From Nitrobacter sp. NHB1 (GTDB lineage: Bacteria; Pseudomonadota; Alphaproteobacteria; Rhizobiales; Xanthobacteraceae), in assembly GCF_036964665.1 (NCBI RefSeq), contig NZ_JBAMDA010000001.1:1860001-1924000 (forward strand): a stretch of DNA of 64,000 nt, in the 5' to 3' direction. Positions 25,770 through 34,802 of the stretch are shown one piece after another. The notes beneath the pieces are model-generated. The model had not been told where the DNA came from, did no database searches, and was given only the letters and a program-made list of their open reading frames with translations. Numbering within the stretch: the first letter of the stretch is position 1; every line of letters starts with the position of its first letter. The position numbers and the translations under genes are program-made.

Positions 25770-25903
25770 GTCATTGCGAGTTCGCGACAAAATTGGCTGT
25801 TGCCAATTTTGCGCTGAGCGAAGCGATCCAGGCAACTTCATACGCTGGATTGCTTCGTCGCTGTCGTTCCCCGAAAACGAGGAACGGCGCTCCTCGCAAT
25901 GAC
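25770..25903. repeat. 134-bp dispersed repeat with inverted ends
   Basis: The element begins GTCATTGCGAG (25770-25780) and ends CTCGCAATGAC (25893-25903), a perfect 11-bp terminal inverted repeat. It includes inner palindromes (AAAATTGGC...GCCAATTTT and GAAGCGATCC...GGATTGCTTC). Its size and structure resemble a MITE or a bradyrhizobial intergenic repeat. No transposase is nearby. Confidence 0.7.
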
Positions 25904-26378
25904 GGTGAAAACTGACGCGCCATGACCGCTGTTCGGAAAACGACCGCTCTCCTCATCATCCGACGCCGCCCGGTTCGCCATCAACAACTCGCGCCAAAAT
26001 GTCGCAGCGATTGATATTCGCGATCACTTCACCGCAAGTTTGACTCTAACCGTCGCAAACGCGCATGCGGACACGGATGCGAATGTCGGAACCGAGCCGC
26101 TGGAGCATTGACTTCCGCGCGGATCACCCTACTTTGAAATCATGATGTCGAACGTTTGCAATAACCGGTTGTTGCTGCGCGCCGGTCACCTTCAAGCAGG
26201 AAGGTGACCCGGGCGGACGCGCATCCGTGCCGTCCGGGATATATCGAGTTCGACTGCATTCCCAACTGACCACTTCATCATCCTGGCACATCAAGCGATG
26301 CGTTGTCGTCGCAAGTCGTGCCGCCCTGGCTCGTGATCGTCCTCAACCACGCGATCATTTCGCCACGGCCAACTCGCG
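25904..26378. other. Non-coding stretch upstream of rnk
   Basis: No credible gene is seen in this 475-base stretch. A perfect 10-bp hairpin GGTCACCTTC-N6-GAAGGTGACC lies at 26184-26209, about 170 bases before rnk. It has no T-run and its role is unknown; it could be part of the rnk leader or of a small RNA. Confidence 0.4.
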
Positions 26379-26816
26379 GTGAACGACATGCTCGACAATC
26401 TGCAAACACGCCTCCCCGCCATCGCCATCAGTTCGCGCGATATCGATCGCCTGCGGCACCTTGCCGAAGCCGCGATGGAAAAATATCCCGCGACGGCGGA
26501 ATTTCTCGCGCGGGAAATCGATCGCGCCGAAATCATTCCGGCCGACCGGTCCGCCCGCAATATCGTGACGATGCAATCCGAAGTGACGTTCATCGACGAC
26601 ATCAGCGGCCAGAAGCGAACGGTCATTCTGGTTTATCCGGAAGACGCCGATGTCGATGCCGGCAAGATCTCGATTCTCACTCCCATCGGCGCGGCCCTTA
26701 TCGGCTTGTCCGCGGGACAGAGCATCGAGTTTCAAACACCGTCCGGCGGATGGCGCTCCCTGACAGTGATCGCGGTCGGTCTCTCCTGGCCGGCATCGCC
26801 GACTCGCGAATCGTAG
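26379..26816 (+). CDS. rnk: Rnk-like regulator of nucleoside diphosphate kinase (GreA-type C-terminal domain)
   Basis: A 145-residue protein: an N-terminal helical part with LQTRLPAIAISSRDIDRLRHL, and a C-terminal GreA/GreB-like beta domain at about residues 65-137 (NIVTMQSEVTFIDDISGQ, TVILVYPEDADVDAGKIS, ILTPIGAALIGLSAGQSIEF). This is the Rnk layout, with a short coiled coil rather than a long one, so it binds RNA polymerase near the secondary channel without GreA cleavage activity. It lies alone between the polyamine genes. Confidence 0.88.
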   Translation: MNDMLDNLQTRLPAIAISSRDIDRLRHLAEAAMEKYPATAEFLAREIDRAEIIPADRSARNIVTMQSEVTFIDDISGQKRTVILVYPEDADVDAGKISILTPIGAALIGLSAGQSIEFQTPSGGWRSLTVIAVGLSWPASPTRES

Positions 26817-26912
26817 CGACGACGTGCTTGTCCTCGCGAAGGCGGCGATAAGCACGTTACGTTATAAAATATCACCGTGATGGCTGTGCTTTGCAGCGGT
26901 CGCCAGAACCAC

Positions 26913-27004
26913 CGGCTTTGATGGCATCAAAGCCGGGTTCCAGCTTTTGTTTTGGCGCGTTTTCCTGACGCGAACCGGTATCCACTTCGCTCGAAAACGC
27001 TGTA
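26913..27004. repeat. Dispersed repeat (CGAACCGGTATCC type), copy 2
   Basis: This copy has GATGGCATCAAAGCCGGG, CCAGCTTTTGTTTTGGCGC, GCGAACCGGTATCCACTTCG and CGAAAACGCTGTA in the same order as the copy at 19527. It fills most of the gap between rnk and the CDF gene and may carry part of the CDF promoter. Confidence 0.72.
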
Positions 27005-27014
27005 GACTTGGCAC

Positions 27015-28001
27015 ATGAAGCGCGGCTCCCTTCATGATGACCACTCCTACCGGGATCATGCGCGCCACGAACGCGATCATGGCGGGCACAGTCATGGCAG
27101 GCACAGTCATGCCGGCCATGGTCACACCGCGAATTTCGGCCGCGCCTTCGCGATCGGAATCGGCTTGAATGCGGCGTTCGTCCTCGTCGAGGCCGGCTAC
27201 GGCTTCGTCGCGAATTCCACGGCGCTGCTCGCCGACGCCGGACACAACCTGTCCGACGTGCTGGGACTGTTGGTGGCGTGGATCGCAGCCGTGCTGTCGC
27301 AGCGCCCGCCGACGCCCCGTCTGACCTATGGCCTGCGCAATACCTCGATCCTGGCCGCGCTGCTGAACGCGATCCTGTTGCTGATCGCATGCGGCGCGAT
27401 CCTGCTCGAAGCGATCCAGCGCCTGATCCATCCCGAGCCGATCGCGAGCCTGACCGTGATCGTCGTCGCCGCGATCGGAATCATCGTCAACGGCATCACC
27501 GCATGGCTGTTCGCATCGGGCCGCAAGACCGATCTCAACATTCGCGGCGCCTATCTGCACATGATGGCGGACGCCGGCATCTCGCTCGGCGTCGTTGTAG
27601 GCGCCAGCGTGATCATGGCGACGGGATGGCTTTGGCTGGATCCGACGATGAGCTTTGTCATCGTCGCGGTCATTGTCTCGAGCACATGGGGCCTTCTGCG
27701 TGAAAGCACCGCGATGTCGCTGGCAGCCGTCCCCCCCGGCATCGACCCCGACGCGGTGCGCGCCTTCCTCGCTGGACATCCCGGCGTGGCGTCGATCCAT
27801 GATCTCCATATCTGGCCGATGAGCACTACCGAAACGGCGCTGACCGCGCATCTGGTCATGCCGGCGGGAAATCCCGGCGATGCATTCTTGACCGAGACCT
27901 GCCGTGAATTGCAGCGCCGTTTCGGCATCGGCCACGCCACGCTGCAGGTCGAGACATCGGCCGACGCCGCTTGTGCGCTCGCACCCGACCATGTCGTATG
28001 A
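27015..28001 (+). CDS. Cation diffusion facilitator (Zn2+/Cd2+/Co2+ exporter)
   Basis: A 328-residue inner-membrane metal/proton antiporter of the CDF family, ZitB/CzcD-like. The N-terminus is histidine-rich (HDDHSYRDHARHERDHGGH, about residues 6-24), six membrane helices follow, and HNLSDVLGL near residue 76 gives the His-x3-Asp metal site in helix II. The second site is in helix V (HMMADAGISLGVVVG, near 180). A cytoplasmic C-terminal domain with DLHIWPMSTTETALTAHL ends the protein. Substrate is probably zinc. Confidence 0.9.
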   Translation: MKRGSLHDDHSYRDHARHERDHGGHSHGRHSHAGHGHTANFGRAFAIGIGLNAAFVLVEAGYGFVANSTALLADAGHNLSDVLGLLVAWIAAVLSQRPPTPRLTYGLRNTSILAALLNAILLLIACGAILLEAIQRLIHPEPIASLTVIVVAAIGIIVNGITAWLFASGRKTDLNIRGAYLHMMADAGISLGVVVGASVIMATGWLWLDPTMSFVIVAVIVSSTWGLLRESTAMSLAAVPPGIDPDAVRAFLAGHPGVASIHDLHIWPMSTTETALTAHLVMPAGNPGDAFLTETCRELQRRFGIGHATLQVETSADAACALAPDHVV

Positions 28002-28148
28002 TCGCGTGACATCCATGATCGTATGGCCGCGGCATGACAGCGCGAAAGAGCTGGGGGCCTTGATTTCATCGGCGTTTTGTCGTCTTCAGAAGCGCCCAGC
28101 GGCCGCTTTTGCCGGCCCGCAAGTCCCCCGACAATCTGGAGATATATG

Positions 28149-29582
28149 ATGCCGTCCAATGCTTCGTCCGTGCATGCACGCATCACCGGCCCGATCGTCA
28201 TGATCGGATTCGGTTCGATCGGCAAAGGCACCCTGCCGCTGATCGAGAAGCATTTCGAGTTCGATAAATCGCGCTTCGTCATCATCGATCCGCATGCGGA
28301 CGACACGCTGGCAAAAAAGCACGGCGTCAGATTCATCAGGCAGGCCATCACCCGCGACAACTATCAGGACGTCCTGGTTCCGCTGCTGACGCAAGGCGAC
28401 GGCCAGGGTTTCTGCGTCAACCTGTCGGTCGACACCGGCTCCGTCGATCTCATGACCATGTGCCGCGAGATCGGATCGCTCTACATCGACACCGTGATCG
28501 AGCCATGGCTCGGATTCTATTTCGACAAGAGCGCCGGCCCTGAAAAGCGCTCCAACTACGCGCTGCGCGAAACGCTGCTCGCCGCCAAGCGCAAGAGCGA
28601 AGGCGGCACCACCGCCGTTTCCACCTGCGGCGCCAACCCCGGCATGGTGTCGTGGTTCGTCAAGCAGGCGTTACTCGACATCGCGCGCGATACCGGCACG
28701 CCGTTCAACGAACCGAAAAGCCGCGAAGGCTGGGGCCAGCTCGCGCACAAGCTCGGTGTCAAGGGCATCCACATCGCCGAGCGCGATACCCAGCGCGCAA
28801 AGACGCCGAAGCCGATGAACGTGTTCGTCAACACCTGGTCGGTAGAAGGATTCGTCTCGGAAGGCCTGCAGCCCGCCGAACTCGGCTGGGGCACCCACGA
28901 AAAGTGGATGCCGGAGAACGCCCGCAAGCACGACACGGGATGTCAGGCCGCCATCTATCTGCTGCAAGCCGGCGCCACCACCCGCGTGCGCTCATGGTGC
29001 CCGACGCCGGGCCAGCAATACGGATTCCTCGTCACCCACAACGAAGCGATCTCGATTGCCGACTACTTTACCGTTCGCGACGGCCAGAACGTGATTTATC
29101 GTCCGACCTGCCACTATGCCTACCACCCCGCCAACGATGCGGTGCTGTCGCTCCACGAGATGTTCGGCGCGGAAGGCAAGATGCAGTCGACATGGCACAT
29201 TCTGGATGAGACCGAAATCGTTGACGGCATCGACGAACTCGGCGTGCTGGTCTACGGCCACAGCAAGAACGCCTATTGGTTCGGCTCGCAGCTCTCGATC
29301 GAGGAAACCCGCCGCATTGCGCCGTATCAAAATGCCACCGGCATGCAGGTATCGTCGGCAGTGCTGGCCGGCATGGTGTGGGCGCTGGAAAATCCGGAAG
29401 CCGGCATCGTCGAGGCCGACGAAGTGGACTTCCGCCGCTGCCTCGAGGTCCAGCGGCCCTATCTCGGCCCGATGAAGGGTTACTACACCGACTGGACGCC
29501 GCTCGCCGACCGCCCCGGGCTTTTTCCTGAAGACATCGATACCTCGGATCCCTGGCAGTTCAGGAACGTGCTGGTGCGGTAA
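28149..29582 (+). CDS. hss: Homospermidine synthase
   Basis: A 477-residue NAD-dependent enzyme that joins two putrescines (or putrescine and spermidine) to give homospermidine, a main polyamine of alphaproteobacteria. The Rossmann motif VMIGFGSIGKGTLPLIEKHF lies at about residues 16-35. CGANPGMVSWFVKQAL near 160 and EADEVDFRRCLEVQRPYLGP near the C-terminus are conserved. The second of two ATGs was chosen because GGAG lies seven bases before it, and the length then equals that of characterised enzymes. The decarboxylase at 24530 supplies the substrate. Confidence 0.93.
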   Translation: MPSNASSVHARITGPIVMIGFGSIGKGTLPLIEKHFEFDKSRFVIIDPHADDTLAKKHGVRFIRQAITRDNYQDVLVPLLTQGDGQGFCVNLSVDTGSVDLMTMCREIGSLYIDTVIEPWLGFYFDKSAGPEKRSNYALRETLLAAKRKSEGGTTAVSTCGANPGMVSWFVKQALLDIARDTGTPFNEPKSREGWGQLAHKLGVKGIHIAERDTQRAKTPKPMNVFVNTWSVEGFVSEGLQPAELGWGTHEKWMPENARKHDTGCQAAIYLLQAGATTRVRSWCPTPGQQYGFLVTHNEAISIADYFTVRDGQNVIYRPTCHYAYHPANDAVLSLHEMFGAEGKMQSTWHILDETEIVDGIDELGVLVYGHSKNAYWFGSQLSIEETRRIAPYQNATGMQVSSAVLAGMVWALENPEAGIVEADEVDFRRCLEVQRPYLGPMKGYYTDWTPLADRPGLFPEDIDTSDPWQFRNVLVR

Positions 29583-29604
29583 CGGCTGCGGCCTTTCATA
29601 ACGT

Positions 29605-29723
29605 TGTCATGCGCGGGCAAAAGCGCAAAGCGCGTCTTCGCGCAGGCGACCCGCGCATCGATCTTTTCTGTAAAGAGCTTATCGAAGAGCGACGGATGGC
29701 CGGATCAAGTCCGGCCATGACAA
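29605..29723. repeat. Dispersed palindromic repeat (GTCATGCCCGGC type), copy 3
   Basis: The element starts TTGTCATGCGCGGGC and ends GTCCGGCCATGACAATC, with inverted ends and inner palindromes. It lies after hss, in front of a convergent small gene. Confidence 0.62.
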
Positions 29724-29775
29724 TCCGCCCACCGTGCTATAGAGCGCTTGGCGTTTCTCAACTCGTGCTCGTCTA

Positions 29776-30123
29776 CTACTTTTCCTTGATCGGCGGAGCG
29801 ACCTTCTCTGCTGGCGCGGGAGGAAGCGCAGGCTGAGCGCCCGCTTTGCCCGCATCGGCATCGGGGCGTGCGGGTTCGGGCGCAGGCGTGGTCGGACGGG
29901 TACCGCCCGGCTCGGCTTCCGCAGGTCCATTCTGTTTGCCGGCGGGCGTGACGGGAGAGGTTTGCGGAGAAGTCTTCTGCGCGCTCTCCGACCGTCCCTG
30001 CGCGAGTCGCATCAAGGAGACGCCGGGCATGGCCATCCCGACCGCGACGATCACGGCCGTGATCGCCAGATCTTTTCTCGCGTTGCGTTTTCCAGCGCTG
30101 CTATGATGTTCGCTCACAGACAT
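29776..30123 (-). CDS. Proline/alanine-rich single-helix protein
   Basis: A 115-residue protein: a short basic N-terminus (SVSEHHSSAGKRNARK), one membrane helix (about residues 20-38), then a long Pro/Ala/Glu-rich tail (TTPAPEPARPDADAG) that is probably periplasmic. The ATG at 30123 was chosen because it begins the basic segment. No family is recognised and composition is biased, so existence is moderately sure. Confidence 0.55.
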   Translation of the reverse strand: MSVSEHHSSAGKRNARKDLAITAVIVAVGMAMPGVSLMRLAQGRSESAQKTSPQTSPVTPAGKQNGPAEAEPGGTRPTTPAPEPARPDADAGKAGAQPALPPAPAEKVAPPIKEK

Positions 30124-30232
30124 CGGTTCACCGCAAATTCTTTCGCGGGACCAACGGCTCGGGGCGGCCGAAGTTCCTTCCGAAACCGGGGCCTCGCGCC
30201 CCAACCTCAAGGTCGTTTTCGGAATTCGGCTG

Positions 30233-31189
30233 CTAACCCAGATCGCCGCGGGGATTGTAGGGGTGCGCGTCGCGCCACTTCTGCATCAAGGCCTCGAGAT
30301 CGGCGTCGTTGCCGTCCGGCAGGATGATGCGCGTGGTGACGAACAGATCGCCGGATGTGTCGCCCTTCGGTATGCCCTTGCCCTTGAGGCGGAAGGTGCG
30401 GCCGCTCGAGGTGTTCTTCGGGATCGACAGTTCGACCGCGCCGCCGAGCGTCGGCACCCGCACCTTGCTGCCCAGCACCGCCTCATAGAGCGTGATCGGC
30501 AGATCGGCGCGCAGGTCGCTGCCGTCGACCTTGAAGAACGGATGCGGCGCCACCGTCACCGTGATCAGGAGATCGCCGGGACGATGGCGGGGCGCGGTGT
30601 CGCCCTGCCCTCTCAGCCGGATCTGCTGGCCCGAGGTGACGCCGGCCGGAATTCTGACATTGAGTTCCTTGCCGCTGGTCAGACGGACGCGTTTCTCGCC
30701 GCCCTTGACCGAGTCCTCCAGCGACACCGTCATGGCGACGTTGAGATCGAGATCAGGTGCGGTGAAGGCCGCGGTGTCGAACTGCGCGCCGCCGCGGCGT
30801 CCACCTCGCGCGCCGCCCGCAGCGCCACCAAACATGCTGTTGATGATGTCCTCAAACCCGCCGTCAAAGCCCGGACCACCGCCGCCGCCGAAGTCGTACT
30901 GCTGGAAGCCGCCACCCGCCCGCGCGCCGCGCGGGCCGCCGCCGCCCGGGAAACCCTGAAAGCGCGGCTTGCCGTCGGCGCCGATCTCGCCGTGGTCGAA
31001 CTGTTTGCGCTTGGCTTCGTCGCCGAGAATCTCGTTGGCCGAATTCAGCTCCGCGAAACGTTCGGCCGCCTTCGGGTCGTTCTTGTTGGCATCGGGATGG
31101 TGCTTCTTCGCGAGCTTGCGAAAAGCACTTTTGATCGCCGCGGCGTTGGCGCCCCGCTGCACCCCCAAGACCTCATAGGGGTCCCGCAT
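30233..31189 (-). CDS. DnaJ/CbpA-type co-chaperone
   Basis: A 318-residue J-domain protein. The J domain is residues 1-65 with HPD at 31-33, a Gly-rich linker (including FGGGGGPGFDGGFEDI) covers about 80-145, and two C-terminal beta domains follow (LDLNVAMTVSLEDSVKGGEKRV near 155, VRIPAGVTSGQQIRLRGQG near 185). The Cys-rich zinc domain of DnaJ is missing, so it is of the CbpA class. It activates DnaK. The ATG at 31189 begins directly at the J domain. Confidence 0.9.
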   Translation of the reverse strand: MRDPYEVLGVQRGANAAAIKSAFRKLAKKHHPDANKNDPKAAERFAELNSANEILGDEAKRKQFDHGEIGADGKPRFQGFPGGGGPRGARAGGGFQQYDFGGGGGPGFDGGFEDIINSMFGGAAGGARGGRRGGAQFDTAAFTAPDLDLNVAMTVSLEDSVKGGEKRVRLTSGKELNVRIPAGVTSGQQIRLRGQGDTAPRHRPGDLLITVTVAPHPFFKVDGSDLRADLPITLYEAVLGSKVRVPTLGGAVELSIPKNTSSGRTFRLKGKGIPKGDTSGDLFVTTRIILPDGNDADLEALMQKWRDAHPYNPRGDLG

Positions 31190-31305
31190 CCGTGTCGTCT
31201 CCTTCAGGAAATCTGGACCATGGGCCCCCGGACCCACGCGCCTAACATCTGGGGTATCCGTGGCATTTTTGCAACGGGTTGGCGAGCCATTCGCCCCTGC
31301 AATCT

Positions 31306-31428
31306 ATAGCGTCTTGCGAAGCATGTCCTCCGGCTTGACCCGAGGATGGGCACCGGTTCGCGTCAAGAAACTGCGTCAAACCAAAAAGCTGGAGCCGCTT
31401 TGATTCCATCAAACTGGAACGACGCTAG
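31306..31428. repeat. Dispersed repeat (CGAACCGGTATCC type), copy 3, inverted
   Basis: Read on the minus strand, this copy shows GATGGAATCAAAGCGGC, CCAGCTTTTTGGTTTGACGC and GACGCGAACCGGTGCCC, as in the copies at 19527 and 26913. It overlaps the end of the following minus-strand gene by a few bases. Confidence 0.7.
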
Positions 31429-31904
31429 CTTCGTCGCCACGGTTTGAGCGACTGAATTTCCCACCGGCCACCGGACCGGCATGCGGCGCCTTGCAGCCAG
31501 CTTTCGGACTTTCCGTTAACGTAACTCGCCAAAAAATCCCGGCAGGTGCGGCCCTCGGCCGTATAGGCCTGTGCCAGCGGCGTCACCGAGCCTCGCGCGC
31601 CGGTCGAGGGGTTTTCCCACGGCTGGCTCGCATCCTTGTTCCCTTTGGTCAGCACATCGGACGCCGCAGTGCGGGCGAAGGCGAGATCGGTGTCCGTCGG
31701 ACCGGTGCGCGCGGGCGTCCCGATCGATCCGGTGGTATCATTGGGGCCCATCTGCGCGAAAGCCCCGTCATTGCGCGCCAGACTGCAACCTCCCAACGAC
31801 GCTCCGACCAGAATCGCCGTCACAATGGCGGCGACGGGCCTGATCGCCGATAGGATACCGCGAGGGCATGCCCTATACAGGTTTGCCCTGTATAAGGACC
31901 GCAA
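31425..31904 (-). CDS. RT0821/Lpp0805-like surface lipoprotein
   Basis: A lipoprotein of about 159 residues. After a hydrophobic signal, the lipobox ASLGGC is followed by [13 protein letters not shown]. The C-terminal half ([32 protein letters not shown] then [16 protein letters not shown]) matches the 17-kDa-antigen-like surface protein family. The start is unclear: an ATG at 31949 overlaps the divergent pdxH start, the TTG at 31904 gives a good signal peptide, and a GTG at 31823 gives a very short one. I chose 31904. Confidence 0.72.
   Translation of the reverse strand: MRSLYRANLYRACPRGILSAIRPVAAIVTAILVGASLGGCSLARNDGAFAQMGPNDTTGSIGTPARTGPTDTDLAFARTAASDVLTKGNKDASQPWENPSTGARGSVTPLAQAYTAEGRTCRDFLASYVNGKSESWLQGAACRSGGRWEIQSLKPWRRS
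31874..31894. promoter_or_regulatory. Perfect 8-bp inverted repeat near the pdxH promoter
   Basis: TATACAGG-N5-CCTGTATA, 54 bases before the pdxH start, in the narrow space between pdxH and the divergent lipoprotein gene. It looks like an operator. If it is one, the lipoprotein may start downstream of it. This is an inference. Confidence 0.35.
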
Positions 31905-31947
31905 CGGACTTTCGACGGCAGACCGGCGCAACCTGTGGACTCCCCGC

Positions 31948-32589
31948 ATGAACGACATCACGGACATCAAGCACACAAGCCAGTTAACGTCCGGTGATTT
32001 CACGGAAGCCGCCGAGCCCTTCGTCCTGTTCGCTGCATGGTTCGCGGAAGCCGCCGCGTCGGAACCCAACGACCCCGACGCCATGGCGCTTGCCACCGCC
32101 GATGCCGACGGTTTGCCCGACGTGCGCATGGTGCTGATGAAGGGCTTTGACGCCCAGGGTTTCGTGTTCTACAGCCACATTGCCAGCGCCAAGGGCCGCG
32201 AACTCGCCGCAAACCCCAAAGCGGCGCTGCTGTTTCACTGGAAGTCGCTGCGCCGGCAGGTTCGCGTGCGCGGGCTGGTGACGCCGGTGACCGATGCCGA
32301 GGCCGACGCCTATTTCGCGACCCGGCCGAAGCAAGCGCAGATCGGCGCCTGGGCCAGCAAGCAGTCGCAGCCGCTGGAAAGCCGTTTCGCGTTCGAGCAG
32401 GCCATCGCGAAGCAAGCCGCAAAATATATCGTCGGCAGCGTGCCGCGGCCGCCGGGCTGGCGCGGATGGCGGATCGCGCCCGCGCAATTCGAATTCTGGC
32501 ACGACCGTCCGTTCCGCCTGCACGACCGCATCGAATTCCGCCGCACGGCGCCTGATGCGCCGTGGACCAAGACAAGGCTGTATCCATGA
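31948..32589 (+). CDS. pdxH: Pyridoxamine 5'-phosphate oxidase
   Basis: A 213-residue FMN enzyme that oxidises pyridoxine or pyridoxamine 5'-phosphate to PLP. Family motifs are [25 protein letters not shown] near residues 42-66, [36 protein letters not shown], and the C-terminal signature [19 protein letters not shown]. Length is normal. It overlaps the SDR gene by four bases (ATGA), so they form an operon. Confidence 0.93.
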   Translation: MNDITDIKHTSQLTSGDFTEAAEPFVLFAAWFAEAAASEPNDPDAMALATADADGLPDVRMVLMKGFDAQGFVFYSHIASAKGRELAANPKAALLFHWKSLRRQVRVRGLVTPVTDAEADAYFATRPKQAQIGAWASKQSQPLESRFAFEQAIAKQAAKYIVGSVPRPPGWRGWRIAPAQFEFWHDRPFRLHDRIEFRRTAPDAPWTKTRLYP

Positions 32590-33380
32590 CCCCCGACAAG
32601 GCGAAGCCGCGAACCGACCCGGCGGCGGCGGTGGCCGACCCCAACGCGCCCCGCCGCACGCTGCTTTTGACCGGCGCGAGCCGCGGCATCGGCCACGCGA
32701 CCGTGATCCGGTTTTCCAGCGCGGGATGGCGCGTCATCACCTGTTCGCGGCATCCGTTCCCGGAGCAGTGCCCGTGGGATGCCGGGCCCGAGGACCACAT
32801 CCAGGTCGACCTGTCCGACCCCGACAATACCATGCAGGCGATCCGGGAAATCCGCTCGCGGCTCGAGGGCGGCAGGCTGCACGCGCTGGTCAATAATGCC
32901 GCGATCTCGCCGAAGGGCGAGGGCGGCGCGCGGCTCGGCTCGCTGAACACCGACATGGAGACCTGGGAGAAGGTGTTCCGCGTCAACTTCATGGCGCCGA
33001 TCATGCTGGCGCGCGGATTGATCGGGGAACTGAAGGCCGCGAGGGGTTCCGTCGTGAACGTCACCTCGATCGCCGGCTCGCGTGTGCACCCGTTCGCGGG
33101 CGCGGCCTATTCAACCTCAAAAGCGGCGCTGGCCTCGCTCACCCGCGAGATGGCGGCGGACTTCGGCCGCATCGGCGTGCGTGTCAATGCGATTGCGCCG
33201 GGCGAGATCGACACCTCGATCCTGTCGCCGGGCACCGAGAAGATTGTCCAGCGGCAGATCCCGCTGCGTCGCCTCGGCACGCCCGACGAAGTGGCGAAGA
33301 TCATCTACGTGCTGTGCACGGAGACGAGTTCATACGTCAACGGCGCGGAGATCCACATCAACGGCGGCCAGCACGTGTAA
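32586..33380 (+). CDS. SDR-family oxidoreductase
   Basis: A 264-residue short-chain dehydrogenase. The cofactor loop [10 protein letters not shown] lies at about residues 29-38, NNAAIS near 105, the active-site Ser in VTSIAGSRV near 160, and YSTSK (Tyr-x3-Lys) near 174. The C-terminal [10 protein letters not shown] is typical. Substrate is unknown. The ATGA overlap with pdxH suggests co-expression, but no biochemical link to vitamin B6 is evident. Confidence 0.88.
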   Translation: MTPDKAKPRTDPAAAVADPNAPRRTLLLTGASRGIGHATVIRFSSAGWRVITCSRHPFPEQCPWDAGPEDHIQVDLSDPDNTMQAIREIRSRLEGGRLHALVNNAAISPKGEGGARLGSLNTDMETWEKVFRVNFMAPIMLARGLIGELKAARGSVVNVTSIAGSRVHPFAGAAYSTSKAALASLTREMAADFGRIGVRVNAIAPGEIDTSILSPGTEKIVQRQIPLRRLGTPDEVAKIIYVLCTETSSYVNGAEIHINGGQHV

Positions 33381-33464
33381 GGCGCGTGCAGCAAGGTTGT
33401 GCAGCGTTTGTCGTTCCCGCGCACGCGGGGACGACGGGGACGTCTGAATTCACATCAATCGAGA

Positions 33465-33698
33465 TCACTCCGCACAAAACCGGCGCGGTGGCGTGCGCAG
33501 CGCTGGCGGTGCGAGACCCGCGCTGGAGCAATCGTCGTCGCTCTCGCCATCGAGCAACGCAGCGCCGCAATGCCGGCAGGTCCGCGCGAGACCTGCCGCA
33601 AAACGCACGGCCGCGTTGTCCCCGCATGATCTGCGCAACTGTTGATAGCTGCGAAAATCGAGGACGTTGCGATCCCTAGTTACGACTTTCTCAACCAT
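33465..33698 (-). CDS. Small protein with CxxC / DDC motif
   Basis: A 77-residue protein with a strong ribosome site (GGGAG seven bases before the ATG at 33698). It carries CRHCGAALLDGESDDDC (about residues 40-56), a cluster of three Cys and one His that could bind a metal such as zinc. The N-terminal half (VLDFRSYQQLRRSCGDNAAVRF) is probably helical, and the tail is basic. I recognise no named family. A single gene between convergent neighbours; function unknown. Confidence 0.6.
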   Translation of the reverse strand: MVEKVVTRDRNVLDFRSYQQLRRSCGDNAAVRFAAGLARTCRHCGAALLDGESDDDCSSAGLAPPALRTPPRRFCAE

Positions 33699-33821
33699 TG
33701 TAACTCCCGCGATTTCATGCACGGGTTATGGCAGCAACTTTTCTTGGAAACCGTTCAGGCGAACGCTCAAATTTTACACGGAAAATTGTGGCGAGTCCTG
33801 TCGCGCCGGACGGTACTCCGC

Positions 33822-34802
33822 TCACAGCCACTTCTTCCACTTGAAGACCATGTAGGGCAGCACCGCGGCGATCACCATCATGGCGAGCGCGAAGGGATAG
33901 CCGTGCGGCCAGTCCAGCTCCGGCATCAGCTTGAAATTCATGCCGTAGATCGAGGCGATCAGCGTCGGCGGCATCAAGACCACCGCCATCACCGAGAACA
34001 GTTTGATGATGTTGTTCTGCTCGAGATTGACCACACCAAGCATCGCATCGAGCACGAAGGTGATCTTGTTCGACAGATAGGAGGCGTGATCGGTCAGCGA
34101 TGAGACGTCGCGCTGCATGGTCTTGAGCTGTGTGCGCATCTCCTTCGACCATTTGATGCTGTCGGATTCGGCGGCGACGAAGGTAACGAGACGGCCGATC
34201 GAGACCAGACTCTCGCGGACCTTCGAGGTGAGATCGCCCTTGCGGCCGATCGCGATCAGGATTTCGGAATAGCGCCTGGCACGACCGGTGCGCGCGGATG
34301 CGTCCGGCTCGAAGATGTCGTGGCTGACCTGATCGACGTCGGCGCCAGCGCGCTCCAGAATGTCGGCGCAGCGGTCGATCACGGCATCGAGCAGTTCAAG
34401 CAGTACGCCCTCGCCGGTCAAGCCCTGTGCGGCGGCGCGCGCCAGCTTGTTCTCGACCAGCGCGAGCGGTTTTGGCGCGTCGTAGCGCACGGTGACGAGA
34501 CGATGGTTGGACAGGATAAAGGTGACCGGGGTAACGCGCGGCGCATCGGTTTCGCTGCCGCACATCAGGCTCGCGGTCATGTAGCGCGCGCCGTTCTCGA
34601 CATAGAGGCGGCTGGAAATCTCGATCTCCTGCATGTCCTCCCGGGTCGGCACCGCAACCCCCGCGAGCCGCTCCACCGCGCGATCCTCCTCCGACGTCGG
34701 CTTTTCGAGATCGATCCACACCGCGTTGTCCGGCAGCGCGGTCAGATCGGCGGGAGAGGTCTTCCGCAGCGCGGCACCGGCCGGCGCGAAGATCGAGAGC
34801 AT
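33822..34802 (-). CDS. CorA-family divalent cation transporter
   Basis: A 326-residue protein with a large soluble N-terminal domain, a long helix, and two C-terminal membrane helices. The YGMNF signature is at about residues 286-290, with the loop MPELDWPHGYP after it. This defines CorA-type Mg2+ (or Co2+/Ni2+) channels. The start at 34802 follows GGAGGTGCC closely; an upstream Met at 34862 is less likely. The loop has the usual acidic residues near the pore mouth. Confidence 0.9.
   Translation of the reverse strand: MLSIFAPAGAALRKTSPADLTALPDNAVWIDLEKPTSEEDRAVERLAGVAVPTREDMQEIEISSRLYVENGARYMTASLMCGSETDAPRVTPVTFILSNHRLVTVRYDAPKPLALVENKLARAAAQGLTGEGVLLELLDAVIDRCADILERAGADVDQVSHDIFEPDASARTGRARRYSEILIAIGRKGDLTSKVRESLVSIGRLVTFVAAESDSIKWSKEMRTQLKTMQRDVSSLTDHASYLSNKITFVLDAMLGVVNLEQNNIIKLFSVMAVVLMPPTLIASIYGMNFKLMPELDWPHGYPFALAMMVIAAVLPYMVFKWKKWL

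Noticed and set aside
26856-26880. Possible third ModE box (CGTTATAAAATATCAC)
   Set aside because: The spacing between half-sites is too short and the right half does not match; it lies after rnk, not before a gene that fits.
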